Of a DNA stretch of 64,000 nt, positions 16,446-24,928 are shown in pieces (position 1 is the first letter of the stretch; each line of letters begins with the position of its first letter). Source of the stretch: Enterococcus crotali (GTDB lineage: Bacteria > Bacillota > Bacilli > Lactobacillales > Enterococcaceae); assembly GCF_000633635.1 (NCBI RefSeq), contig NZ_AYPQ01000001.1, positions 186,424 through 250,423 on the forward strand, written 5' to 3'. A program made the translations under genes and the position numbers. The notes beneath the pieces were generated by a model. It saw only the letters and a list, made by a program, of their open reading frames with translations. It made no database searches and was not told where the DNA came from.

Positions 16446-17263
16446 AACAATCAATTTCTAATACAATCATCGCCGTACGTGGAGGTGGTGATTTAGCAAC
16501 TGGCGTTATTCAAAAATTAGTTCATGCAGGGTTTAAAGTAGTTATTTTAGAGACGGCTAAACCCTTGGCAATCCGTCGTACGGTCGCGCTATGTACAGCT
16601 GTTTTTCAAAAAACACAGCAGGTTGAAGATATTAAAGCTGTACTAGTTTCCTCTGTATCTGGGTGTAGTGAGTGTTGGCGGAATAATCAAATTCCGCTAT
16701 TAATCGATGCCAAAGCCAACTCTTTAGCTGAGATAAAGCCAATCGTTCTTGTTGATGCGATTTTAGCCAAAAGAAATTTAGGTACAAATAAAGAAATGGC
16801 GCCTATTACGATTGCATTAGGACCGGGATTTTCAGCTCCAGAAGATGTGGATGTTGTCGTTGAAACAATGAGAGGGCACCGTTTAGGACGGCTATATTTT
16901 GAAGGAGAAGCATTGCCTAATACTGGAATACCAGGAGAAATCGGCGGGAAAAGTTCTGAACGTGTGATCCACTCTCCTGCAACTGGTAAAGTGAAGCACG
17001 TAAAAAAAATCGGTGATGCTGTCAAAAAAGGCGAGACACTTTTTTATGTTGGTCAAACAGCAGTCCAGTCACCGTTGCAAGGAATTTTGAGAGGCTTGCT
17101 CTCCGATAATGTTGAATGTCAAAAGGGCTTGAAGTGCGCAGACGTGGATCCTCGTCCAAAGGAGCAAGTTGATTGTTTTACGATCTCAGATAAAGCTCGA
17201 GCTTTAGGCGGCTCTGTTTTAGAAGCCGTTCTTTGGCTAGGACGTGAAAAAAATCTGTTCTAA
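16433..17263 (+). CDS. yqeB: Selenium-dependent molybdenum cofactor protein YqeB
   Basis: 276 residues. It starts with AVRGGGDLATGVIQKLVHAG, a Rossmann-like loop, continues with LETAKPLAIRRTVALCTAVF, and has a C-terminal biotinyl/lipoyl-like fold (HSPATGKVKHVKKIGDAVKK, then AVQSPLQGILRGLL). YqeB is a marker protein of selenium-dependent molybdenum hydroxylase maturation; the reaction is not known. It is the last gene of the maturation operon; the stop is followed by an AT-rich regulatory gap ahead of the flavodoxin gene. Confidence 0.9.
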   Translation: MGKVKQSISNTIIAVRGGGDLATGVIQKLVHAGFKVVILETAKPLAIRRTVALCTAVFQKTQQVEDIKAVLVSSVSGCSECWRNNQIPLLIDAKANSLAEIKPIVLVDAILAKRNLGTNKEMAPITIALGPGFSAPEDVDVVVETMRGHRLGRLYFEGEALPNTGIPGEIGGKSSERVIHSPATGKVKHVKKIGDAVKKGETLFYVGQTAVQSPLQGILRGLLSDNVECQKGLKCADVDPRPKEQVDCFTISDKARALGGSVLEAVLWLGREKNLF

Positions 17264-17589
17264 ACGGAAAAAATAAGTTTGTTTACTACAGTTATTATTA
17301 AATAAGAACTTGATGCTAAAAATTATTTTTTTTACCTAAAAATTATTGTTTTAGACAAGGTATCTATGTTATAGTGTAAGGGAAGATTTGATTGTTTTCT
17401 GTCTCTAAAAAAGAAAGCGTTTTTATTCTGGTTGGTGATATGTGAAAAAGGTAATTTGAATAAGTATGTTAGAGCATATTATAGCTACATAGCATTTTGG
17501 ATATTAAGTATAAAGTGGATGAAAAGAGTCAGTGTTCATCTTTTTATACTTTGAAATATTTTATAAAACAGATGAGAGGATGAGTAAAT
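17264..17589 (+). other. 326-base regulatory gap ahead of the flavodoxin operon
   Basis: No gene is visible. The first part is very AT-rich and holds two copies of the box described separately, then a probable -10 (TATAGT, 17370-17375). The roughly 200 bases from there to the flavodoxin start form a long leader with a possible hairpin: GTATAAAGTGGATGAA near 17508 against TTCATCTTTTTATAC near 17533, a stem without a clean T-run. It may be a leader with post-initiation control. Confidence 0.5.
17316..17375 (+). promoter_or_regulatory. Twin operator-like boxes and promoter of the flavodoxin operon
   Basis: CTAAAAATTATTTTTTTTA (17316-17334) and CTAAAAATTATTGTTTTAG (17336-17354) are tandem copies exactly 20 bases apart, two helical turns. 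The second copy is followed by AC, 13 bases and TATAGT (17370-17375), the same geometry as the single box upstream of the xanthine dehydrogenase gene. This supports a shared regulator. Confidence 0.55.
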
Positions 17590-18033
17590 ATGGCACTAGT
17601 TAAAATCGTTTATGCAAGTATGACAGGGAACACTGAGGAGATTTCTGAAATTCTAGAAAGTACTGTTCAAGAAGCAGGATTTGATGTTGAAAGAGAAGAA
17701 TGTTCAGAAGTAGATGTTGACTTTTTTGATGACGCGGATGCATGTATTATTGCTACTTATACTTACGGTGATGGAGAATTGCCATTTGAGTTTGAAGATT
17801 TTTATGATGAATTAGAAGAAAAAGAATTAGCTGGAAAAAAGTTTGGCGTGGTCGGTTCGGGTGATCGAGAATACGGAGATCTATTCTGTAAGTCAGCGCA
17901 TGATTTTGTTGCTGCTTTAGAAAAAGCTGGTGCAAAAAAAGTCGCTGAAACAGTTGAAATCGAAAATAATGCCGAAGAGGAAGACATTGAAGCACTGAAA
18001 AAATTTGTAAAAGAGTTAACAGCTGACCTGTAA
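17590..18033 (+). CDS. Flavodoxin
   Basis: 147 residues. FMN-phosphate loop YASMTGNTEEI at residues 9-19, then CIIATYTYGDGELPFEF (50s loop with the aromatic FMN stacker) and VVGSGDREYGDLFCKSAHDF (90s loop). It is very acidic, as expected for a low-potential electron carrier. It lies first in an operon with an Nfn/Sud-like reductase and a pyruvate:flavodoxin oxidoreductase, so it is likely the electron shuttle between them and possibly with the xanthine dehydrogenase, which lacks its own FAD subunit. Confidence 0.94.
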   Translation: MALVKIVYASMTGNTEEISEILESTVQEAGFDVEREECSEVDVDFFDDADACIIATYTYGDGELPFEFEDFYDELEEKELAGKKFGVVGSGDREYGDLFCKSAHDFVAALEKAGAKKVAETVEIENNAEEEDIEALKKFVKELTADL

Positions 18034-18098
18034 TTATACGCATAATTCATATGAAAGAAGGAAAGAATGAATGAATCTATTCATTAACGGTAATCCAT

Positions 18099-18938
18099 AT
18101 GTATAAGATAACCAAAAGTGAACAACTTTCTGAAAATGAATATGATTTTTGGATCGAAGCCTCGCGGATCGCAGCAAAAGCACAACCAGGTCAGTTTGTC
18201 ATATTGCGGATCGATGATAAAGGTGAGCGAATCCCATTAACGATTGCAGAGACAGACTCTTCCAGTGGGATGATTCGATTGATTTTTCAAGTCATCGGAA
18301 AAACAACTGGAGAACTTTCTAAGCTTAATGCTGGGGATTCTATTTTGGATTTGACAGGCCCTTTAGGCATGCCAACCGAGATAAAAAATTATGGGACAGT
18401 CCTGATCGTTGGCGGAGGCGTTGGCATAGCAGCGATTTACCCAATCGTCAAAGGATTAAAACAAGCCGGCAATCGAGTGATTACCATTCTCGGAGCAAAA
18501 ACAGCTGAGTTAGTGATTTTAGAAGACGAATGCCGTAATTACTCCGATGAATTAATAATCACAACAGATGATGGAACTTTAGGGAGAAAAGGACTTGTGA
18601 CAGATGCAATGGAGCAGGTGATTGCTAGGGAAACGATCAATTGTAGTTGGGCAATCGGACCAAGTATGATGATGAAATTTTGCACACTGACTGCGTCAAA
18701 ACATGAGGTTCCAATCTATGTTTCACTAAATCCGATCATGATCGACGGCACGGGTATGTGCGGCGGCTGTCGAGTAACCATTGATGGCAATATTAAATTT
18801 GCTTGCGTGGATGGCCCAGAGTTTAAAGGAACAGAAGTTAATTGGGATGAGTTTATCAGTCGGATGAAACAATATACAGACGAAGAAAAACAATGCTTGA
18901 CTGATGATCAAAAAGAGCAGGTGATCTCTCATGGCTAG
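18099..18938 (+). CDS. Sulfide dehydrogenase/NfnA-like FAD-[2Fe-2S] subunit
   Basis: 279 residues of the ferredoxin-NADP reductase/dihydroorotate dehydrogenase electron-transfer type: PGQFVILRIDDKGERIPLTI binds FAD, LIVGGGVGIAAIYPIVKGL binds NAD(P), and a C-terminal GTGMCGGCRVTIDGNIKFAC holds the [2Fe-2S] cysteines. It overlaps the next gene by 8 bases; the pair corresponds to SudB/SudA or NfnA/NfnB, which exchange electrons between NAD(P)H and ferredoxin or flavodoxin. The ribosome site is weak, and two tiny reading frames (18067-18087 and 18071-18106) lie just upstream, the second overlapping the start. Confidence 0.87.
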   Translation: MYKITKSEQLSENEYDFWIEASRIAAKAQPGQFVILRIDDKGERIPLTIAETDSSSGMIRLIFQVIGKTTGELSKLNAGDSILDLTGPLGMPTEIKNYGTVLIVGGGVGIAAIYPIVKGLKQAGNRVITILGAKTAELVILEDECRNYSDELIITTDDGTLGRKGLVTDAMEQVIARETINCSWAIGPSMMMKFCTLTASKHEVPIYVSLNPIMIDGTGMCGGCRVTIDGNIKFACVDGPEFKGTEVNWDEFISRMKQYTDEEKQCLTDDQKEQVISHG

Positions 18939-20358
18939 AAGAAGCAGAACTAAAACACCGATTGCTGAACAAGATCCAGCCATTCGGAAATCTAATTTTG
19001 ATGAAGTGTGCTTAGGTTATTCGATAGAAGAAGGGCGAGCAGAGGCAATTCGTTGCTTACAATGTAAAGATGCCCCTTGTATTGCTAGTTGTCCAGTCAT
19101 GATCGATATTCCAGGATTTATATTGGCAATTAAAGAAGGCGATATGCAAGAAGCTGCTAATATTCTAGGTAAATATACTAATCTTCCTGCGATTTGCGGC
19201 AGAGTTTGCCCTCAGGAAAAACAGTGTGAGCAAGTTTGTAAATTAGGAATGGCTAAAAATTTTGAGCCTGTTGCAATCGGTAAGCTAGAGCGATTAGTTG
19301 CTGACTGGGCGTTAGAAAATCAAGATTTTTCTATCCTCTCCCAAAGTACACAGCCCAAAATTGGAAAAATAGCTGTAATCGGTTCTGGTCCATCGGGCTT
19401 AACTGTTGCAGGAGATTTAGCTAAATTAAACTATGAAGTCATCGTTTACGAAGCATTACATGATGCAGGTGGTGTCTTGACGTATGGTATTCCAGAATTT
19501 AGATTGCCAAAACGAATCGTAAAAAAAGAAATTGAGAGCATTGAAGCATTAGGCGTGACGATTGAAACTAACGTAGTGATCGGAAAGACGATTACGATGG
19601 ATGAGATCATGAATGACTTTGATGCCTGTTATATTTCTGTTGGGGCAGGAGCACCTAATTTTATGGGGATTCCCGGAACAGCATTGAACGGCGTTTACTC
19701 TTCTAGTGAGTACTTAACACGGATCAACTTGATGCATAGTTATGAGTTTCCTAAATATGATACACCAATCAAACGATCGGAAAATGTCGTTGTTATCGGT
19801 GGTGGCAATGTGGCAATGGATGCTGCACGTTCGGCTAAGCGTTTAGGTGCTGAACATGTCAGTATTGTCTATCGTAGATCATTAGAAGAATTACCAGCAC
19901 GTATCGAAGAATACCATCACTCCGTTGAAGAAGAAATCGACTATCATTGGCTGACAAATCCAATTGAATATATGAATGATGGAAACGGTAATTTGAATGG
20001 AGTAAAATGCATCAAAATGGCACTTGGCGAGCCGGATCAATCTGGAAGACGTCGCCCTGTTCCAATCAAAAATAGTGAATTTATTATCGAAGCTGACACA
20101 GTGATCGAAGCAATCGGTCAAGGGTCCAATAAAGTGTTGTTATCCACTTTCCCAGAACTTAAGTTGACAAAATGGGGGTATATTGAGGCGGATCCAAAAA
20201 CGGGAGAAACATCGATTCCCGGCGTCTTTGCCGGCGGAGATATCGTAACAGGTGCAGCAACAGTTATTTTGGCCATGGGTGCTGGAAAAGTTGCTGCAGT
20301 ACAAATGGATAAATATATACAAGAGAAAAAGAAAACGCCCCTTACAACAAAAGTCTGA
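18931..20358 (+). CDS. NADPH-dependent glutamate synthase-like/NfnB-SudA flavoprotein
   Basis: 475 residues. The N-terminal cluster-binding region has CLQCKDAPCIASCPV and CGRVCPQEKQCEQVC. Two dinucleotide folds follow: AVIGSGPSGLTVAGDLAKL near residue 149 and VVVIGGGNVAMDAARSAKRL near 288, then the closing VFAGGDIVTGAATVILAMGAG. Without a glutamate synthase large subunit nearby, and coupled to the NfnA-like gene, it is best read as the large subunit of an Nfn/Sud-type NAD(P)H:ferredoxin (flavodoxin) oxidoreductase. True glutamate synthase small subunit is the less likely alternative. Confidence 0.87.
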   Translation: MARRSRTKTPIAEQDPAIRKSNFDEVCLGYSIEEGRAEAIRCLQCKDAPCIASCPVMIDIPGFILAIKEGDMQEAANILGKYTNLPAICGRVCPQEKQCEQVCKLGMAKNFEPVAIGKLERLVADWALENQDFSILSQSTQPKIGKIAVIGSGPSGLTVAGDLAKLNYEVIVYEALHDAGGVLTYGIPEFRLPKRIVKKEIESIEALGVTIETNVVIGKTITMDEIMNDFDACYISVGAGAPNFMGIPGTALNGVYSSSEYLTRINLMHSYEFPKYDTPIKRSENVVVIGGGNVAMDAARSAKRLGAEHVSIVYRRSLEELPARIEEYHHSVEEEIDYHWLTNPIEYMNDGNGNLNGVKCIKMALGEPDQSGRRRPVPIKNSEFIIEADTVIEAIGQGSNKVLLSTFPELKLTKWGYIEADPKTGETSIPGVFAGGDIVTGAATVILAMGAGKVAAVQMDKYIQEKKKTPLTTKV

Positions 20359-20380
20359 GGAAAGATAAAAGGTGAGAAAA

Positions 20381-23300
20381 ATGAAAAACACGAAGACAAT
20401 GGATGGAAATACAGCGGCGGCCTATATTTCCTATGCGTTTACAGAAGTAGCTGCAATTTATCCAATCACACCAAGTTCTACAATGGCGGAGTTAGTGGAT
20501 GAATGGGCAGAAACGGGTTTAAAAAACATCTATGGACAAAAGGTCCAAGTCATTGAAATGCAGTCAGAAGCAGGAGCAGCTGGTGTGGTTCACGGCTCTT
20601 TAAAAACAGGCGCTTTAACTACCACTTATACGGCTTCACAAGGGTTGCTATTGATGATTCCCAATATGTACAAAATAGCAGGTGAGTTACTGCCAGCTGT
20701 TTTTCATGTGGCAGCTAGAGCGATCACAACGGGTGCTTTGAGCATTTTTGGAGATCATGGAGATGTCATGGCGACACGTCAAACAGGTTTTTGTATGTTA
20801 GCAGAATCCAGCGTTCAAGAAGTAATGGATCTTTCAGCAGTAGCCCATTTAGCTAGTATCGAAGGTAGTTTGCCATTCGTCAACTTTTTTGATGGATTTA
20901 GAACAAGTCATGAACTACAAAAAATAGAAGTACTTGATTATGATGATTTAAAAAACATGCTTGATCAAGATGCGGTGGAACGATTTAGAAATAGAGGAAT
21001 GAATCCTAATCACCCAACTGTCTCAGGGACAGCTCAGAATCCAGACATTCATTTCCAGCAAAGAGAAACAGTCAATGCCAATTACGAAGCAATGCCAAGA
21101 ATTGTTCAAAAATATATGAATCAAATCAATGAATTACGCGGAACCAATTATGATTTAACAGATTACTATGGAGCAGACGATGCGACAGAGGTCATTATTT
21201 CTATGGGATCAGCTTCCCCAGTCATTCAACAAACAGTAGATTATTTAAATGAACAAGGACGCAGGGTAGGGCTGATCAATATCCATTTGTACCGTCCATT
21301 TCCAACAGAAAATCTATTAGAAAAATTACCAAAAACAGTAGAAAAAGTGGCTGTCTTAGATCGGACCAAAGAAGCCGGAGCCGATGGTGAACCGTTGCTT
21401 TTGGATGTCCAAAGCGCATTATATCAACATGAGAATCGTCCGATTGTGATAGGCGGGCGATACGGATTAGGTTCAAAAGACGTCACGCCTAATCAGATCA
21501 AAGCAGTCTATGATCATTTATTATTACCATTTGCTGAATTGAAACAACGCTTTACAATCGGAATCGTAGATGATGTGACCTATCGTTCATTACCACAAGG
21601 AGAATTGTTGGATTTAACTCCTAGCTCAACTTTCCAAGCAAAATTCTGGGGCTTTGGGTCGGATGGAACAGTAGGTGCTAATAAACAAGCCATCAAAATC
21701 ATCGGAAACAATACCGATTTATATGCACAGGCATATTTTAGTTACGATTCAAAAAAATCAGGAGGACTGACCCTTTCTCATTTACGCTTTGGGAAAGAGC
21801 CGATCACATCAACATATTTAGTAGAACAAGCTGATTTTATAGCCTGTCATAATGCATCGTATATCCATAATTATGATTTACTAAAAGGGCTGAAAAATGG
21901 CGGAACATTTTTATTGAACACTATTTGGGACAAAGAAAAAGTCTATCGTTTACTTCCAGCCAAACTAAAAAAATATATTGCGGAACATGATATCCAATTT
22001 TATATCATCAATGCTGTAGAATTGGCTCGAGAAGTAGGCTTGGGTCGAAGGATCAATACAGTAATGTCTACTGCATTTTTTGAGGTAACGGATATTATGA
22101 CACGCGACGAGTACATGCCACTACTAAAAGCAGAAGTCAAAAAAACATACGGGAAAAAATCGATGGAAATCGTAGAAAAGAACTATCAAGCAATCGATAG
22201 AACCTTTGATTCTCTTCAAAAGATCGAGGTTCCATCTGAATGGGCAACAATCGTCATTGAACCTGAGAAAAAAGATGAAACATTGCCGAAATATGTGACG
22301 AATATTCTACAGCCGATTAATCGACAAGAAGGAAATGAGTTGACGGTTGGCGATTTAATTGATAATGGCATGAAAACTGGTGAAATGCCGATGGGTACCG
22401 CAGCTTATGAAAAACGTGGGATCGCCTTAGAAGTTCCAGAGTGGCAAATGGATAAATGTACAATGTGTAATGAATGTGCGTTCGTTTGTCCTCATGCAGC
22501 AATTCGTCCATTTTTAGCAGATGAAGCAGAAATGAAAGAAGCACCAGAAGGATTCGTTGCTAGAGAAATGCGTGGTGCAGATGGTTTGATGTATCGTATT
22601 CAAGTATCGTTGGAAGATTGTACAGGCTGCGGTCTGTGTGTTCAGGCTTGTCCAGTGAAGGAAAAAGCAATTTTGATGAAACCTTATGAAGAACAAAAAG
22701 AGCAAGCAATCAACTGGGCATTTGCAATGACTTTACAACAAAAAGAGAATCCAGTCAGAAAATTATCTGTTAAAGGCTCACAATTCAATCAACCTTTGAT
22801 GGAGTTTTCAGGCGCTTGTGAAGGGTGTGGTGAAACGCCTTATATCAAGTTACTCACACAATTATTTGGTGATCGTATGATGATGGCAAATGCGACTGGT
22901 TGCTCATCTATTTGGGGCGGCTCGTCTCCTGTTACACCGTATACAACAAATGAATGTGGACAAGGACCAGCTTGGAGTAATTCATTGTTTGAAGATAACG
23001 CTGAATATGGTTATGGAATGTATGTGGCAAATAGAACAAAACGTCAATATTTAGCGGATCAAGTAAAAGAGGCAGTCGAAAATAATTTAGGATCTGAGGA
23101 ACTGCAAGCACTAATGCAAGATTGGCTGGATCATTATTTAGAAGGTGATGGTACCCAACAACGGGCAACTAAACTTGCCGCTGTTTTGAGCGGAGAATAT
23201 CAAACAGATCCACGATTAGAAAAAATCTACAAGCAAAGTGACCTACTTGTAAAAACAAGTCAATGGATCGTTGGTGGTGACGGTTGGGCCTATGATATTG

Positions 23301-23920
23301 GTTTTAGTGGAATCGATCATGTACTGGCAAGTGGAGCAGACGTGAATATTTTTGTCATGGATAATGAGGTTTACGCAAATACAGGTGGGCAAACATCCAA
23401 AGCCACACCTGCAGCGGCTATCGCTAAATTCTCGGCAGGTGGAAAACAAACATCTAAAAAAGATTTAGGCATGATGGCGATGACATATGGGAACGTCTAT
23501 GTCGCCCAAATTGCTTTAGGCGCTAATTCAATGCAAACCATTAAAGCCATCGATGAAGCGGAACGTTATCCTGGACCATCTTTGATTATTGGCTATACGC
23601 CTTGTATTAATCATGGGGTCAAAGGGGGAATGATCGAAACCTTGTCTTTAGCGAAAGAAGCAGTTGAATCGGGTTATTGGCAGTTGTATCGCTATAATCC
23701 ACAACTGATTGAAAAAGGCAAAGATCCAATGGTTATCGATTACAAAAAAGCAGATTTTTCTAAGATGCGTGATTTCCTTGAAAAACAAACACGATTCTCT
23801 GCACTCCATACGATTAAAGACAACCAAGAAGTGGTCGAACATCTTTTAACAAAGACTAAAGACGATGCAGAAGACCGATCAGATAATTATGTCAAGTTAG
23901 TGAGTCAGATCAAAAAATAA
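20381..23920 (+). CDS. nifJ: Pyruvate:ferredoxin (flavodoxin) oxidoreductase
   Basis: About 1179 residues, the full-length fused form. The N-terminal YPITPSSTMAELVDEW contacts pyruvate. Two [4Fe-4S] ferredoxin motifs sit at CTMCNECAFVCP (from residue 693) and CTGCGLCVQACP (from residue 747). GACEGCGETPYIK and the TPP domain GDGWAYDIG ... NEVYANTGGQTSKATP lie around residues 965-1010. The ATG at 20381 is preferred to the GTG at 20372, which lies inside the AAAGGTGAG ribosome site. It oxidises pyruvate to acetyl-CoA and passes electrons to the flavodoxin of the same operon, which could feed reductive steps in purine metabolism. Confidence 0.95.
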   Translation: MKNTKTMDGNTAAAYISYAFTEVAAIYPITPSSTMAELVDEWAETGLKNIYGQKVQVIEMQSEAGAAGVVHGSLKTGALTTTYTASQGLLLMIPNMYKIAGELLPAVFHVAARAITTGALSIFGDHGDVMATRQTGFCMLAESSVQEVMDLSAVAHLASIEGSLPFVNFFDGFRTSHELQKIEVLDYDDLKNMLDQDAVERFRNRGMNPNHPTVSGTAQNPDIHFQQRETVNANYEAMPRIVQKYMNQINELRGTNYDLTDYYGADDATEVIISMGSASPVIQQTVDYLNEQGRRVGLINIHLYRPFPTENLLEKLPKTVEKVAVLDRTKEAGADGEPLLLDVQSALYQHENRPIVIGGRYGLGSKDVTPNQIKAVYDHLLLPFAELKQRFTIGIVDDVTYRSLPQGELLDLTPSSTFQAKFWGFGSDGTVGANKQAIKIIGNNTDLYAQAYFSYDSKKSGGLTLSHLRFGKEPITSTYLVEQADFIACHNASYIHNYDLLKGLKNGGTFLLNTIWDKEKVYRLLPAKLKKYIAEHDIQFYIINAVELAREVGLGRRINTVMSTAFFEVTDIMTRDEYMPLLKAEVKKTYGKKSMEIVEKNYQAIDRTFDSLQKIEVPSEWATIVIEPEKKDETLPKYVTNILQPINRQEGNELTVGDLIDNGMKTGEMPMGTAAYEKRGIALEVPEWQMDKCTMCNECAFVCPHAAIRPFLADEAEMKEAPEGFVAREMRGADGLMYRIQVSLEDCTGCGLCVQACPVKEKAILMKPYEEQKEQAINWAFAMTLQQKENPVRKLSVKGSQFNQPLMEFSGACEGCGETPYIKLLTQLFGDRMMMANATGCSSIWGGSSPVTPYTTNECGQGPAWSNSLFEDNAEYGYGMYVANRTKRQYLADQVKEAVENNLGSEELQALMQDWLDHYLEGDGTQQRATKLAAVLSGEYQTDPRLEKIYKQSDLLVKTSQWIVGGDGWAYDIGFSGIDHVLASGADVNIFVMDNEVYANTGGQTSKATPAAAIAKFSAGGKQTSKKDLGMMAMTYGNVYVAQIALGANSMQTIKAIDEAERYPGPSLIIGYTPCINHGVKGGMIETLSLAKEAVESGYWQLYRYNPQLIEKGKDPMVIDYKKADFSKMRDFLEKQTRFSALHTIKDNQEVVEHLLTKTKDDAEDRSDNYVKLVSQIKK

Positions 23921-23934
23921 ATATTTAGCTAAAG

Positions 23935-23977
23935 AACTACGATGAAATTACGCTACTATTTCATCGTAGTTTTTTTG
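23935..23977 (+). terminator. Rho-independent terminator after nifJ
   Basis: AACTACGATGAAAT pairs with ATTTCATCGTAGTT across a short loop, followed by a T-run. It ends the flavodoxin-nifJ operon. Confidence 0.88.
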
Positions 23978-24065
23978 TAGAACAAATGAAAAAATTTATT
24001 TAAACCAAACCTATAGAAAATAAAAAAATTTTTTCTGCAAAAAAATAGTTAACCTAATTTTCTGG

Positions 24066-24118
24066 TTGACAACGCTATCATTTTTGATATTATAATATGT
24101 AAAGAGGTCTGACCTCTT
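24066..24118 (+). promoter_or_regulatory. Promoter and GntR-type operator of the nucleoside salvage operon
   Basis: TTGACA (24066-24071) is followed by TATTAT at 24088 (16-base spacer) or TATAAT at 24091. Just downstream is the perfect palindrome AAGAGGTCTGACCTCTT (24102-24118; 8-base arms around one base), placed to block the transcription start. The GntR/HutC regulator gene at 24929 is the obvious candidate to bind it. Confidence 0.7.
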
Positions 24119-24138
24119 AAAGGGAAGGAGATTAAATC

Positions 24139-24861
24139 ATGGGAGAAAAAGTATTTTTGCCAAATATCAAAGTTTATGCTGGAGATATTTCCAGTAAAGT
24201 CATTGTTTGTGGCGATCCAGGGCGCGCTAAACAAATTGCAGAGTTATTAGATGAACCACAAGAAATTTCGTTTGCAAGAGAGTATCGTATTTTTAATGGG
24301 GTTTATCAAGGAACAAAAGTTACGATTGCAAGTCATGGCGTTGGTTGCCAGGTGCAGCGGTTTGCTTTGAAGAGCTGATCAAAGCTGGAGCGAAGGAAAT
24401 CATTCGTGTAGGAACAGCAGGTTCATATGTTGAGGAATTACCACCAGGAAGTCTAATTGTGGCTGATTCAGCTGTTCGTGAAGATGGCTTGACCTACCAA
24501 TGGTACCCAAAGGAATGCCAGCTGTTGGAGATCTTTCATTAGTACAGAAAGTAGAGAAAAGGACTGCAACAAAAGATATTCGCTATAAACGTGGAACCAT
24601 TGTCACGTTGGATGTTTTTTATTCTGGCGCTGTAACATTTCCTCATATGGAATATAAAGCAGCAGGAGCTTGGGGGCGGAGATGGAGTTGGCTTCACTGT
24701 ACATCATTGCCAGAATGCGAGGCATAGCTGCAGCAGGTATCTTTGCTTTGGACGGATATGCGTTTGCCGACATGAATGAGTACGATCCCCATACTGAAGT
24801 TGTTGGACAAGCTGTTAAGGCAGAAATTGAAATTGCTTTAGAAGTATTGTGTGGGGAATAA
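24139..24861 (+). pseudogene. Nucleoside phosphorylase (PNP/UDP family), three frameshifts
   Basis: The segments read as one family-1 nucleoside phosphorylase of about 241 residues once three bases are restored. IVCGDPGRAKQIAELL is the phosphate loop, then HGVGC|PGAAVCFEELIKAGA (C lost at 24348-24349), RVGTAGSYVEELPPGSLIVA, DGLTYQ|LVPKGMP (T lost near 24501) and GA|WGAEMELASLYIIARMRGI (G lost at 24672-24676), the last carrying the ribose-binding EME motif. Family members split nucleosides with phosphate to base plus (deoxy)ribose-1-phosphate. With an MtnA-type isomerase and a class II aldolase downstream, the substrate may be 5'-deoxyadenosine or methylthioadenosine. DeoD- or Udp-like activity is the alternative. 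Confidence 0.82.
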
Positions 24862-24928
24862 TTAAATTCAAATCATTATTTTTTCTGAATATGCTATAAT
24901 TTTATAGACAATCATTCAGGAGGACGTA

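Noticed and set aside
18931-20358. Glutamate synthase small subunit with biosynthetic role
   Set aside because: No large subunit gene is near, and it is coupled to an NfnA/SudB-like subunit, so an electron-transfer role fits better.
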